From the NCBI RefSeq assembly GCF_026241895.1, contig NZ_JAPJIV010000012.1, positions 62,001-126,000 of the forward strand: a stretch of DNA of 64,000 nt. Reading direction: 5' to 3'. The DNA is from Pseudomonas sp. RIT-562. Its GTDB lineage: Bacteria; Pseudomonadota; Gammaproteobacteria; Pseudomonadales; Pseudomonadaceae. Made by a program: the position numbers and the translations under genes. Below are positions 42,756 to 51,925 of the stretch, one piece after another (position 1 is the stretch's first letter; the number at the start of each line of letters is the position of its first letter). Below the pieces are notes generated by a model. The model did not search any database. It worked only from the letters and a program-made list of their open reading frames with translations, and was not told where the DNA came from.

Positions 42756-43655
42756 ATGAAACTGCTGTGCAAGCTCCTCGCTCCACTCCTGATCGCTGCC
42801 GGCTTGGCCGGGTGCATTGCTGCGCCTATAGAAATGACCGCGCAAACCGAGCAACGTTTAACCGCGCAACCTCCCATCCGCTTTTTACTGACCTTCGACG
42901 ACGGCCCCAGCGCCTCAAGCTTCTGGAACCCGACGCTGACGATACTCGACAGCCTCGCGCAAAATCCGCTGCAACCGGGCATCAAGGCGGTGTTTTTCGT
43001 GCAAACCCGCGCGTCCCGGGCGGGGGGCAGTGAGATCGGGCGGCAGGTCATGCGCCGCGAGCAGGCTGAAGGCCACGTCATCGGCTTTCACACGGCCACG
43101 CCCGGCCACAGCAACCATCGATCCCTGGACGACCTGGCGCTGAGTCAATCGCTCAAGGATGGTGTGGCCGATATCGCCGCAATTACCGGCGCGCCGCCGA
43201 CCCTGGTGCGCCCGCCGTTCTGGAACTACGACCAACGCACCTTCGCCGCCTACCAGCAACACGGCCTGCATGTGCTGCTCACCGACCTCAGTGCCAACGA
43301 CGGCAAGATTTGGGGCTTCAACGCCAGCCCGCGACGGCGCTCGCACATGCTGCGGTCAATGTCCGAGGTGCGCGAACGCATTGCCCAAGGTCAATTGCCG
43401 GCAGTCGACGGGGTGATTCCGGTAGTGGTGACCTTTCATGACCTCAATCGCTACACCGCAAGGCATGCTCGCGAGTACCTGCAGATCCTCATGGACAGCG
43501 CCCGGGAGACAGGCGTCAAGGTCGCGCAAAAGCCTTTCTACGATGACACTGCGGCCCTGCAACGGGCTGCGCTGGCGCGTACCGTGCGCGACAGTTCGCA
43601 GCCGGTGCAATTGCCCGGGCTGTGGAACTGGATCTGGTCCCGGGATTCACGCTGA
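42756..43655 (+). CDS. lipoprotein polysaccharide deacetylase (NodB family)
   Basis: A 299-residue lipoprotein with lipobox LLIAAGLAGC (Cys20). The NodB domain has motif 1 TFDDGPS with Asp48-Asp49, motif 2 near HTATPGHSNH (His112, His117 and His121), motif 3 LVRPPFWNYD, and a late VVVTFHDLNR. Such enzymes remove acetyl groups from N-acetylglucosamine polymers at the cell surface. It is not part of a visible polysaccharide operon. Substrate unknown. Confidence 0.88.
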   Translation: MKLLCKLLAPLLIAAGLAGCIAAPIEMTAQTEQRLTAQPPIRFLLTFDDGPSASSFWNPTLTILDSLAQNPLQPGIKAVFFVQTRASRAGGSEIGRQVMRREQAEGHVIGFHTATPGHSNHRSLDDLALSQSLKDGVADIAAITGAPPTLVRPPFWNYDQRTFAAYQQHGLHVLLTDLSANDGKIWGFNASPRRRSHMLRSMSEVRERIAQGQLPAVDGVIPVVVTFHDLNRYTARHAREYLQILMDSARETGVKVAQKPFYDDTAALQRAALARTVRDSSQPVQLPGLWNWIWSRDSR

Positions 43656-43764
43656 GAAAATTGCTCAAAGTGAGAGCTGGATAACACTGCGACGGGCGCG
43701 CAATCGGCAAAGTGGATCTATTCTCACCGGGTCGTTTCCATCAACTGCCGCCGAGTCGTCAGCC

Positions 43765-44004
43765 ATGATGCCCATTTCAGTCCTTTCCAGCATTGTAGAA
43801 TCCGGGTTCAAGCCGCTGTCGTGCGAATGTACGGAGAGCCTAGGATTACTGGAGAACACGATTTTCGATCCTGGTACCCGCCAGATCGTGCTTTTTATCC
43901 GCAATGTATCCGCTGCAGACCTGACCAGCATCCGTTCCATCAACAATCTCATCGCCGAGTTGCGCAGGGAAATCAACGCCGGACGCCGCGCGTTTGCCGG
44001 ATGA
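43765..44004 (+). CDS. DUF1652 family protein
   Basis: A 79-residue protein. ISVLSSIVESGFKPLSCECT at the N terminus, FDPGTRQIVLFIRNVSAADL and SIRSINNLIAELRREI at the C terminus match the small Pseudomonas family DUF1652. ATG 43765 chosen; the longer frame upstream overlaps the deacetylase. Converges on catR with 8 bp between. Function unknown. Confidence 0.85.
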   Translation: MMPISVLSSIVESGFKPLSCECTESLGLLENTIFDPGTRQIVLFIRNVSAADLTSIRSINNLIAELRREINAGRRAFAG

Positions 44005-44012
44005 CCGGCGGA

Positions 44013-44906
44013 TCAATCCTGCAGCTCGACCGGCAGCAATTCATCAATCATCTGCAGGCAGTGTTTCAAGCCCGGCGATACATCGCCCACCCGCCGACTG
44101 AGAATGATCGGTGAAGTTGCGTTGTCTTCCAGCAACGCGGTAAAGCCAATGTCGTCCCGGTGCAGGAGTTGCACGGACGCCGGCACCAGGGTCACTCCGA
44201 TGCCTGCCCCGACCAGGCCGATCGCGGTTTGCAGCTCGTTGGTCCATTGCGCCACCTGGATGCTCACACCATAGGATTCGAACAGCGCGATCACATGGTC
44301 GGCATAACTGGGGCGCGGGTTGCCCGGATAGAGTACGAACGGTTCCCTGGCCAGTTCCCGCAGGCTGATCGGCGCGCCCAGCAGCGGGTGCCCGGCGGGC
44401 AGGGCGGCGACCAGGCGGTCCTCGGTCAGCACGGTCTGGATGATGGCCGGGTCGTCAATGCGGATTCGCCCAAAGCCGATATCGATCCTGCCGGCCTTGA
44501 GCGCCTGCACCTGCTGCAGCGTGGTCAGCTCCGACAGCCCCAGTTCCAGCTCCAGGGGCTCGCCGCTGCGCAAGCGGCGGATCAGTTCCGGCAGCACGCC
44601 ATAGAGCGTCGAGGGCGCAAAGCCGATCCCCAGCCAGGTTTTTTCCCCGAGGCCAATGCGCCGGGTGTTGTCACACACCTTGCTCAGTTGCTCCAGAAGC
44701 GCACTGGAGTGCTCGTGGAAAAACCGGCCGGCGTCGGTCAACTTCAATGGTCGGCCACGTTCTAACAACAGCACCCCCAACTCCTCTTCCAGCTGCTGGA
44801 TCTGCCGGCTCAGGGGCGGTTGCGCGATGTGCAGCAACTCGGCAGCGCGGGTGAAGTTGAGGGTTTTCGCCAACACCTGAAAGTAGCGCAGGTGACGCAG
44901 TTCCAT
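44013..44906 (-). CDS. catR: LysR-type regulator of catechol degradation, CatR
   Basis: A 297-residue LysR regulator starting MELRHLRYFQVLAKTLNFTR, very close to the CatR/BenM/CatM N terminus; the recognition helix is AQPPLSRQIQQLEEELG. The effector domain contains the GFAPSTLYGVLPELI and LYPGNPRPSYAD motifs. It is divergent from catB, with an ATAC-N7-GTAT operator in between. In P. putida, CatR with cis,cis-muconate activates catBCA. Confidence 0.94.
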   Translation of the reverse strand: MELRHLRYFQVLAKTLNFTRAAELLHIAQPPLSRQIQQLEEELGVLLLERGRPLKLTDAGRFFHEHSSALLEQLSKVCDNTRRIGLGEKTWLGIGFAPSTLYGVLPELIRRLRSGEPLELELGLSELTTLQQVQALKAGRIDIGFGRIRIDDPAIIQTVLTEDRLVAALPAGHPLLGAPISLRELAREPFVLYPGNPRPSYADHVIALFESYGVSIQVAQWTNELQTAIGLVGAGIGVTLVPASVQLLHRDDIGFTALLEDNATSPIILSRRVGDVSPGLKHCLQMIDELLPVELQD

Positions 44907-44933
44907 GGAGCCTCCAGAACTTTCAAGTTTTCA

Positions 44934-44972
44934 TACCTGTAAGGTATCAAGTCAGACCAATTCTATATTGGC
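44934..44972. promoter_or_regulatory. CatR operator region
   Basis: ATACCTGTAAGGTAT (44934-44948) is a perfect ATAC-N7-GTAT dyad, the recognition sequence of CatR/CatM/BenM. A second dyad, CCAAT-TCTAT-ATTGG (44958-44972), lies ten bp on towards catB. The arrangement suggests recognition and activation subsites. Confidence 0.75.
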
Positions 44973-45033
44973 TTCCAGAAAAAAGCCGTACCAGAATCGG
45001 TTGCAGAACTCCAAGAACCTGACGGGTATCGAA

Positions 45034-46182
45034 ATGCTTGCAACAGCCATTGAATCGATCGAGACGATCATCGTCGATCTGCCGACCATTCGCCCGCACA
45101 AGCTGGCCATGCACACCATGCAGAACCAGACGCTGGTGATCATTCGCGTGCGTTGCGCCGACGGCATCGAAGGTATCGGCGAAGCCACCACCATCGGTGG
45201 CCTGGCGTATGGCAACGAAAGCCCGGACAGCATCAAGACCAACATCGACCGCCACTTCGCGCCGCTGCTGCTGGGTCAGGACAGCGCCAACGTGAATGCG
45301 GCGATGCTGCGCCTGGAGCGCAGTATCCGTGGCAACACCTTCGCCAAATCAGGTATCGAAACCGCCTTGCTCGACGCCCAGGGCAAGCGCCTGGGCCTGG
45401 CGGTCAGCGAATTGCTCGGTGGCCGGGTGCGCAATGCGCTGCCCGTGGCCTGGACCCTGGCCAGTGGCGATACCGCCAAGGACATCGCCGAAGCGGAACA
45501 AATGCTCGACCTGCGCCGCCACCGCATCTTCAAGCTGAAAATCGGCGCCGGTGAAGTCAATCGCGACCTTGCGCATGTGATCGCCATCAAGAAAGCCCTG
45601 GGCGATCGCGCAAGCGTGCGGGTGGACGTCAATCAGGCCTGGGACGAAGCGGTGGCCATCCGTGCCTGCCGGATCCTCGGCACTAACGGTATCGACCTGA
45701 TCGAACAGCCGATTTCGCGCAACAATCGCGCCGGCATGGCACGCCTGAATGCCATGAGCCCGGCGCCGATCATGGCCGACGAATCCATCGAATGCGTGGA
45801 AGATGCGTTCAACCTGGCCCGTGAGGGCGCCGCTTCGATCTTCGCCCTGAAGATCGCCAAGAATGGCGGCCCACGCGCCGTGCTCAAGACCGCAGCCATT
45901 GCCGAAGCGGCCGGTATCGGCCTGTACGGCGGCACCATGCTCGAGGGCGGGATCGGCACCATGGCTTCGGCCCAGGCGTTCATCACCCTGAACAAGCTGG
46001 CCTGGGACACCGAGCTGTTCGGCCCGTTGCTGCTGACCGAAGACATCCTGCGCGAACCGCTGGAGTATCGCGATTTCGAGCTGCACGTACCGACCACCCC
46101 GGGCCTGGGCCTGGTGCTGGACGAAGAACGCCTGGCGTTTTTCCGCCGCGACAAGTCTTCCACTGTTCTTCATCAAGTCTGA
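45034..46182 (+). CDS. catB: muconate cycloisomerase
   Basis: A 382-residue member of the enolase superfamily. Lys169 in FKLKIGAGE and Lys in FALKIAKNGG are the catalytic bases; RVDVNQAWD, LIEQPISRNN and IMADESIE hold the metal ligands. It converts cis,cis-muconate to muconolactone. ATG 45034 gives the standard N terminus; the longer frame reaches back into the catR promoter region. First gene of catBCA. Confidence 0.95.
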   Translation: MLATAIESIETIIVDLPTIRPHKLAMHTMQNQTLVIIRVRCADGIEGIGEATTIGGLAYGNESPDSIKTNIDRHFAPLLLGQDSANVNAAMLRLERSIRGNTFAKSGIETALLDAQGKRLGLAVSELLGGRVRNALPVAWTLASGDTAKDIAEAEQMLDLRRHRIFKLKIGAGEVNRDLAHVIAIKKALGDRASVRVDVNQAWDEAVAIRACRILGTNGIDLIEQPISRNNRAGMARLNAMSPAPIMADESIECVEDAFNLAREGAASIFALKIAKNGGPRAVLKTAAIAEAAGIGLYGGTMLEGGIGTMASAQAFITLNKLAWDTELFGPLLLTEDILREPLEYRDFELHVPTTPGLGLVLDEERLAFFRRDKSSTVLHQV

Positions 46183-46192
46183 GGAGTGCATC

Positions 46193-46483
46193 ATGCTGTT
46201 CCACGTAAAGATGACCGTGAACCTGCCGGTCGACATGAATACCGAGTTGGCCGCCAAGCTCAAGGCTGACGAAAAGGCGTTCTCCCAGCGTCTGCAAGAC
46301 CAGGGCAAGTGGCGTCACCTGTGGCGCATCGCCGGGCTGTACGCCAACTACAGCGTGTTCGATGTCGAGAGCGTCCAGGAACTGCACGACCTGCTGATGC
46401 AACTGCCGCTGTACCCGTACATGGCGATCGAAGTCACCGCGATGTGCCGGCATCCTTCGTCGATTCGCGAGGATGACCGCTGA
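46193..46483 (+). CDS. catC: muconolactone delta-isomerase
   Basis: A 96-residue protein, MLFHVKMTVNLPVDMNTE at the N terminus and the LPLYPYMAIEVTAMCRHPSS C-terminal region, both strong MIase signatures. Full length for the family (decameric ferredoxin-fold enzyme). Ten bp after catB. Produces beta-ketoadipate enol-lactone. Confidence 0.96.
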   Translation: MLFHVKMTVNLPVDMNTELAAKLKADEKAFSQRLQDQGKWRHLWRIAGLYANYSVFDVESVQELHDLLMQLPLYPYMAIEVTAMCRHPSSIREDDR

Positions 46484-46534
46484 ACCCAGCCTGTTCAGTT
46501 CGCTACGCTAATAATTACAAGATGAGGAACCACC

Positions 46535-47464
46535 ATGAACGTCAAGATTTCCCACACTGCTGCTGCCCAGCAATTTCTCGAAGAAGCCAGCGGCCTGCAC
46601 AACGATGCCGGCAGCCCGCGGGTCAAGGCGTTGATCTACCGCATTCTGCGTGACTCGGTGAACATCATCGAGGACCTGGCGGTAACGCCGGAAGAGTTCT
46701 GGAAAGCCGTCAACTACCTCAACGTGCTGGGCTCGCGCCAGGAAGCCGGGCTGGTCGTCGCTGGCCTGGGGCTGGAACACTATCTCGATTTGCTGATGGA
46801 TGCCGAAGACGAGCAGGCCGGCAAGGCTGGCGGCACTCCGCGCACCATCGAAGGCCCGCTGTACGTGGCGGGCGCATCTTTGTCCAACTTCGAGGCGCGC
46901 CTGGACGACGGCGTTGATCCGGGCGTAACCCTGTTCATGCAAGGCCAGGTGCTCAATACCGCTGGCGAACCACTGGCCGGTGCGGTGGTGGATGTCTGGC
47001 ACGCCAACACGGGCGGCACTTATTCCTACTTCGACAGCACTCAATCGGAATTCAACCTGCGCCGCCGTATCGTGACCGACGCCGAGGGCCGTTACCGTTT
47101 CCGCAGCATCGTGCCGTCTGGCTACGGTTGCCCACCGGATGGCCCGACCCAGCAATTGCTGGATCAACTGGGACGCCACGGCCAGCGCCCGGCGCATATC
47201 CACTTCTTCATCTCGGCTGCCGATCATCGCCACCTGACCACCCAGATCAACCTGGACGGCGACGAATACCTGCACGACGATTTCGCCTACGCCACCCGTG
47301 ATGAGCTGATCGCCAAGATCACCTTCAGCGACGACCAGGCGCGCGCGGCGGCCTACGGTGTCAGCGGCCGATTCGCCGAAATCGACTTCGACTTCACCCT
47401 GCAGTCGTCGGCCCAGCCGCAGGAGCAGCAACGCATGGAGCGGGTTCGCGCACTCGAAGATTGA
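46535..47464 (+). CDS. catA: catechol 1,2-dioxygenase
   Basis: A 309-residue intradiol dioxygenase. The Fe(III) ligands are Tyr163 (HANTGGTYSYFD), Tyr197 (IVPSGYGCPPDG), His221 and His223 (RPAHIHFFISA). The N-terminal dimerisation helices are complete. It opens catechol to cis,cis-muconate, the inducer of CatR. Third gene of catBCA with its own GATGAGG ribosome site. Confidence 0.96.
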   Translation: MNVKISHTAAAQQFLEEASGLHNDAGSPRVKALIYRILRDSVNIIEDLAVTPEEFWKAVNYLNVLGSRQEAGLVVAGLGLEHYLDLLMDAEDEQAGKAGGTPRTIEGPLYVAGASLSNFEARLDDGVDPGVTLFMQGQVLNTAGEPLAGAVVDVWHANTGGTYSYFDSTQSEFNLRRRIVTDAEGRYRFRSIVPSGYGCPPDGPTQQLLDQLGRHGQRPAHIHFFISAADHRHLTTQINLDGDEYLHDDFAYATRDELIAKITFSDDQARAAAYGVSGRFAEIDFDFTLQSSAQPQEQQRMERVRALED

Positions 47465-47520
47465 TCTTTGCAATGCTCGTGGGGGGACTGACTTCAACGT
47501 TAATGTTGAATGTCAATCCG

Positions 47521-47597
47521 TCTTCGCGAGCAAGCCCGCTCCCACATTGGACCGCGTGAAATGCAGTGCAATGTGGGAGCGGGCTTGCTCGCGAAGA
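47521..47597. repeat. REP inverted pair with 29-bp arms
   Basis: TCTTCGCGAGCAAGCCCGCT... (47521-47549) and its perfect inverse (47569-47597). It lies between catA and benR and may end the catBCA transcript. Confidence 0.9.
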
Positions 47598-47692
47598 GGC
47601 AAGAAGCCCCACGTGTCAGCTCACGGATACACCGCTGCCTGTATTGCCTTAGAATGCCCAGAAGCACCCATAACAACAACGAGAGTGACCCG

Positions 47693-48652
47693 ATGATGCA
47701 CGCGCAACTGTTGAGTCAGCGCAGCACTGTATTCGACCATGCCGACCCCTACGCGGTGTCGGGCTACGTCAATCAGCATGTCGGGAACCATTGCATCCTG
47801 ATGCCCAGGGCCGGCCAACCCCTGGCCAGCCTCAATCATCGCAAATTCGCCAGCCTCGACCTGTGCCGCATCAGTTACGGCGGCAGCGTGCGCGTCACCT
47901 CAGGTGCGCTGGAAACCATCTATCACCTGCAAGTGTTGTTGCGCGGCAACTGCCTGTGGCGTGGTCACGCCCAGGAGCATTACTTCGCCCCCGGCGAGTT
48001 GCTGCTGATCAATCCCGACGATCCGGTGGACCTGACCTATTCCGACGATTGCGAAAAATTCATCCTCAAAGTACCCGCGTCGTTGCTCGAGTCCGTCTGC
48101 AATGAGCAGCGCTGGCGCTATCCGGGGCAGGGCGTGCGGTTCCTGGAAAACCGCTACCAGCTCAACGAACTGGAAGGTTTCGTCAACCTGCTGGCGATGA
48201 TTTGCCAGGAGGCCGAGGCGACCGAGCAAATTCCCCGGGTGCAGGAGCACTACGCGCAGATCATCGTCAGCAAGATGCTCAGCCTGATGAAGACCAACGT
48301 CAGCCGCCTGGAAATCGGCTCACAGACGGCGACGTTCGAGGCGATTGCCGATTACATCGCCAGGAACCTCAAGCACGACATCGACAGCGAGGAACTTGCG
48401 CGCCAGGCCAGCATGAGCCTGCGTTCGTTGTACGGCCTGTTCGAACGCAACGCGAGCACCACGCCGAAAAATTACATCCGCCAGAAACGCCTGGAACGCG
48501 TCAACGCCTGCCTCAGCGACCCGACCTGCATCGTGCGCAACGTCACCGAGGTGGCGATGGATTACGGCTTCCTGCACCTGGGACGGTTCTCCGACAGCTA
48601 CCGCAAGCAGTTCGGCGAGCTGCCCTCCGACACCCTCAAGCGCCGGCATTAA
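47693..48652 (+). CDS. benR: AraC/XylS-family benzoate regulator
   Basis: A 319-residue regulator (ATGATG start at 47693/47696). The N-terminal domain follows XylS closely (STVFDHADPYAVSGYVNQHV, LDLCRISYGGSVRVTS, APGELLLINPDDPVDLTYS). The C-terminal 100 residues have two helix-turn-helix units (LARQASMSLRSLYGLFERN; VTEVAMDYGFLHLGRFSDSY). It lies upstream of benA on the same strand; two XylS-type half-sites precede benA. AntR (anthranilate) is similar, but the linked benD argues for BenR. Confidence 0.9.
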   Translation: MMHAQLLSQRSTVFDHADPYAVSGYVNQHVGNHCILMPRAGQPLASLNHRKFASLDLCRISYGGSVRVTSGALETIYHLQVLLRGNCLWRGHAQEHYFAPGELLLINPDDPVDLTYSDDCEKFILKVPASLLESVCNEQRWRYPGQGVRFLENRYQLNELEGFVNLLAMICQEAEATEQIPRVQEHYAQIIVSKMLSLMKTNVSRLEIGSQTATFEAIADYIARNLKHDIDSEELARQASMSLRSLYGLFERNASTTPKNYIRQKRLERVNACLSDPTCIVRNVTEVAMDYGFLHLGRFSDSYRKQFGELPSDTLKRRH

Positions 48653-48679
48653 CCGCGCACGCTGTGGGGGCGGGGCTTG

Positions 48680-48770
48680 TGTGGGAGCAAGGCTTGCCCG
48701 CGATAGGGCCAGAACATTCAACACCAACGTAGCTACTCGACCGCCATCGCGAGCAAGCTTTGCTCCCACA
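48680..48770. repeat. REP inverted pair
   Basis: TGTGGGAGCAAGGCTTGCCC and the imperfect inverse GCAAGCTTTGCTCCCACA at the right end, between benR and the benA promoter. Confidence 0.85.
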
Positions 48771-48805
48771 AAAAAGCTTAGCTCCCACAGCGGTTGTCAC
48801 ACCGC

Positions 48806-48841
48806 TGCACTAAACGGATAAAGGTCTGCACCCAGCGGATA
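48806..48841 (+). promoter_or_regulatory. BenR/XylS-type operator of benABCD
   Basis: Two direct repeats TGCA-N6-GGATA (48806-48820 and 48827-48841), spaced 21 bp apart, the same layout as the XylS sites of the Pm promoter and the BenR site of Pben. The distal half-site is positioned to overlap the -35 region. CTAGCAT near 48862 is a possible -10. Confidence 0.82.
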
Positions 48842-48904
48842 GTCCGTGTCATCCCCCCGTCCTAGCATGGCCCTGCCTGAATAAAAACAATGGAGGCGGC
48901 GGCC

Positions 48905-50266
48905 ATGACCCTGCGACCCGAATACCTGCAATCCCTGCTTGAAGACGATCCAGAGCAGGGTATCTATCGCTGCAAACGCGAGATGTTCACCGACCCGCGC
49001 CTGTATGACCTCGAGATGGAACACATCTTCGAAGGCAACTGGCTGTATCTCGCCCACGAAAGCCAGATCCCCAACAAGAACGATTTCTACACCACCACCA
49101 TGGGGCGCCAGTCGATCTTCATCGCGCGCAACAAGGACGGTGAACTCAACGCCTTTATCAACGCCTGCAGTCACCGCGGCGCCATGCTGTGCCGGCACAA
49201 GTCCGGCAACAAGAGCTCCTATACCTGCCCATTCCACGGCTGGACCTTCAACAACTCCGGCAAGCTGCTCAAGGTCAAGGACCCGGCTGCGGCCGGTTAT
49301 CCGGCGAGCTTCAACTGCGAAGGCTCCCACGACCTGACCAAAGTCGCGCGTTTCGAGTCCTATCGCGGCTTCCTGTTCGGCAGCCTCAAGGCCGACGTAG
49401 TGCCGCTGGTGGAACACCTGGGTGAGTCGGCCAAGATCATCGACATGATCGTCGACCAGTCCGCCGATGGCCTGGAAGTGCTGCGCGGTTCCTCCAGCTA
49501 TATCTATGAAGGCAACTGGAAACTGACCGCTGAAAACGGCGCCGACGGCTACCACGTCAGCTCCGTGCACTGGAACTACGCGGCCACCCAGAACCAGCGC
49601 AAGCAACGCGAGGCCGGCGACACCAACCCGACCATGAGTGCCGGCAGCTGGGCCAAGCAGGGCGGTGGTTTTTACTCCTTCGAAAAGGGCCACATGCTGC
49701 TCTGGACCCGCTGGGCCAACCCTGAGGACCGTCCGCTGTACGAGCGCCGCGACGAGCTTGCACAGGACTTCGGCAAGGCTCGCGCCGACTGGATGATCGA
49801 GAACTCGCGCAACCTGTGCCTGTACCCCAACGTGTACCTGATGGACCAGTTCAGCTCGCAGATCCGCATTGCCCGGCCGATCTCGGTCAACCGCACGGAA
49901 ATCACCATTTACTGCATCGCTCCCAAGGGCGAAAGCGATCACGCGCGCTCCAGCCGGATTCGCCAGTACGAGGATTTCTTCAACGTCAGCGGCATGGCTA
50001 CACCGGACGATCTTGAAGAGTTTCGATCCTGCCAGACCGGCTACCAGGGCAGCGTGACCGCCTGGAACGACATGTCCCGGGGCGCCGAGCACTGGATCGA
50101 AGGTGCCGATGAAGCGGCCAGGGAAATCGACCTGCATCCGTTGCTCAGCGGCGTGCGCACCGAGGACGAGGGCCTGTTCGTGCTGCAGCACAAATACTGG
50201 CAGCAGACCATGCTCAAGGCGCTGGCCGCCGAGCAATCGAAGCTGATTGCCGTGGAGACTGTGTGA
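48905..50266 (+). CDS. benA: benzoate 1,2-dioxygenase large (alpha) subunit
   Basis: A 453-residue Rieske non-heme iron oxygenase alpha subunit. The Rieske cluster is held by Cys88, His90, Cys108 and His111 (CSHRGAMLC ... CPFHGW); the mononuclear iron site is in the NGADGYHVSSVHWNYA region. The 453-residue length and FEGNWLYLAHESQIPNKNDF agree with BenA. GGAGG ribosome site before ATG 48905. AntA of anthranilate dioxygenases is related, but benD in the operon supports benzoate. Confidence 0.92.
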   Translation: MTLRPEYLQSLLEDDPEQGIYRCKREMFTDPRLYDLEMEHIFEGNWLYLAHESQIPNKNDFYTTTMGRQSIFIARNKDGELNAFINACSHRGAMLCRHKSGNKSSYTCPFHGWTFNNSGKLLKVKDPAAAGYPASFNCEGSHDLTKVARFESYRGFLFGSLKADVVPLVEHLGESAKIIDMIVDQSADGLEVLRGSSSYIYEGNWKLTAENGADGYHVSSVHWNYAATQNQRKQREAGDTNPTMSAGSWAKQGGGFYSFEKGHMLLWTRWANPEDRPLYERRDELAQDFGKARADWMIENSRNLCLYPNVYLMDQFSSQIRIARPISVNRTEITIYCIAPKGESDHARSSRIRQYEDFFNVSGMATPDDLEEFRSCQTGYQGSVTAWNDMSRGAEHWIEGADEAAREIDLHPLLSGVRTEDEGLFVLQHKYWQQTMLKALAAEQSKLIAVETV

Positions 50267-50754
50267 TGACCATTACCTACGAATCCGTGCGCGATTTCCT
50301 CTACCGCGAAGCGCGCTACCTCGACGACCGCCAGTGGGATGAATGGCTGGAACTGTACGCGCCGGACGCGACCTTCTGGATGCCCTCCTGGGACGACAAC
50401 GACGAACTGACAGAAGATCCGCAGCGGGAAATCTCGCTGATCTGGTACGGCAATCGCACTGGCCTTGAAGACCGTGTGTTCCGCATCAAGACCGAGCGCT
50501 CCAGCGCCAGCGTGCCGGACACCCGCACCTCGCACAACCTGAGCAACATCGAACTGCTGGAACAGGCCGACGGCGTCTGCAAGGTGCGCTTCAACTGGCA
50601 CACCCTGAGCTTTCGTTACAAGACCGTCGACAGCTATTTCGGCAGCAGTTTCTACACCCTGGACATGCGCGGTGAAAACCCGCTGATCAAGGCCAAGAAA
50701 GTGATCCTGAAGAACGACTACGTTCGTCAGGTCATCGATGTCTACCATTTGTGA
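50266..50754 (+). CDS. benB: benzoate 1,2-dioxygenase small (beta) subunit
   Basis: A 162-residue cystatin-like beta subunit (MTITYESVRDFLYREARYLD; DERQW-type DDRQWDEWLELYAPDATFWM; LSNIELLEQADGVCKVRFNW). The ATG at 50266 overlaps the benA stop by one base (TGATG); the GTG one codon earlier is an alternative. Forms the alpha3beta3 oxygenase with BenA. Confidence 0.94.
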   Translation: MTITYESVRDFLYREARYLDDRQWDEWLELYAPDATFWMPSWDDNDELTEDPQREISLIWYGNRTGLEDRVFRIKTERSSASVPDTRTSHNLSNIELLEQADGVCKVRFNWHTLSFRYKTVDSYFGSSFYTLDMRGENPLIKAKKVILKNDYVRQVIDVYHL

Positions 50755-50764
50755 GGCCGGCGCC

Positions 50765-51778
50765 ATGACTCATTCCATCGCATTCAATTTCGAAGACGGC
50801 GTCACCCGGTTCATCGACGCCAATCCTGGTGAAACCGTGGCCGACGCCGCTTACCGCCAGGGCATCAACATCCCGCTGGACTGCCGCGATGGCGCCTGCG
50901 GTACCTGCAAGTGTTTCGCCGAAGCCGGGCGTTACGACCTGGGTGAGGAATACATCGACGACGCCTTGACGGCCGACGAAGCCGAGCAGGGTTTTGTCCT
51001 CACCTGCCAGATGCGCGCCCAGAGTGACTGCGTGGTGCGAGTGCCGGCCTCATCGGATGTCTGCCGCACCCGGCAAGCCAGCTTTGAAGCAACCATCAGC
51101 GCCGTGCGCCAGTTGTCCGACAGCACCATTGCGCTGTCGATCAAGGGCGAGTCCTTGAGCAAACTGGCGTTCCTGCCGGGGCAGTATGTGAACCTCGGCG
51201 TGCCGGGCAGCACGCAGACCCGTGCCTACTCCTTCAGCTCGTTGCAGCATGACGGCGAAGTGAGTTTCCTGATTCGCAATGTGCCTGGCGGACTGATGAG
51301 CAGTTTCCTCACCGGCATGGCCAAGGCCGGCGACAGCATGAGCCTGGCCGGGCCGTTGGGCAGCTTTTACCTGCGCGACATCCGTCGCCCATTGCTGTTG
51401 CTGGCCGGCGGCACGGGGCTGGCGCCATTCACGGCGATGCTGGAGAAAATTGCCGAGCAGGGCAGCGAATATCCACTGCACCTGATTTATGGCGTGACCC
51501 ACGATTTTGACCTGGTGGAGCTCGATCGCCTTGAGGCTTTCGCCGCACGCATCCCCAACTTCAGCTTCAGCGCCTGCGTGGCCAGCCCCGACAGCCAGCA
51601 CCCGCTCAAGGGCTATGTGACCCAGCACATCGAGCCACGGCATTTGAACGATGGCGACGTCGACGTCTACCTGTGCGGTCCGCCGCCGATGGTCGAGGCG
51701 GTCAGCCAGTACATCCGCGAACAAGGCATCGCCCCGGCGAATTTCTACTACGAAAAATTCGCCGCCAGCGCAGCGTGA
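50765..51778 (+). CDS. benC: benzoate 1,2-dioxygenase reductase
   Basis: A 337-residue reductase. The N-terminal plant-type 2Fe-2S domain has CRDGACGTCKC and a later LTCQM. The FAD domain shows TRAYSFSS and the NAD domain shows LLAGGTGLAPFTAML, with CGPPPMVEAV near the end. Starts 10 bp after benB. It passes electrons from NADH to BenAB. Confidence 0.94.
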   Translation: MTHSIAFNFEDGVTRFIDANPGETVADAAYRQGINIPLDCRDGACGTCKCFAEAGRYDLGEEYIDDALTADEAEQGFVLTCQMRAQSDCVVRVPASSDVCRTRQASFEATISAVRQLSDSTIALSIKGESLSKLAFLPGQYVNLGVPGSTQTRAYSFSSLQHDGEVSFLIRNVPGGLMSSFLTGMAKAGDSMSLAGPLGSFYLRDIRRPLLLLAGGTGLAPFTAMLEKIAEQGSEYPLHLIYGVTHDFDLVELDRLEAFAARIPNFSFSACVASPDSQHPLKGYVTQHIEPRHLNDGDVDVYLCGPPPMVEAVSQYIREQGIAPANFYYEKFAASAA

Positions 51779-51813
51779 GCCCTATGGCTCTCCAGCCATA
51801 CCCGCGGTAGGAG

Positions 51814-51925
51814 CCATACCCATTGTGGGAGCAAAGCTTGCTCGCGATGAGGGCGGAGCATTCAGCGGGGATGTTGCCTGCGAGATTGCTATCGCGAGCA
51901 AGCTTTGCTCCCACAGTGGGTATGG
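51814..51925. repeat. REP inverted pair with extended arms
   Basis: CCATACCCATTGTGGGAGCA ... left (51814-51848) and its inverse ...GTGGGTATGG right (51891-51925), arms of about 35 bp with two mismatches. It lies in the gap between benC and benD inside the ben operon. Confidence 0.88.

Noticed and set aside
48797..50236. 479-codon ORF on the minus strand
   Set aside because: Antisense of benA, whose Rieske and iron motifs are intact.
47693..51778. Reading the dioxygenase as anthranilate dioxygenase (antABC with antR)
   Set aside because: The sequences are related, but the linked cis-diol dehydrogenase gene (benD) is only needed for benzoate, and the BenR-type operator fits benABCD.
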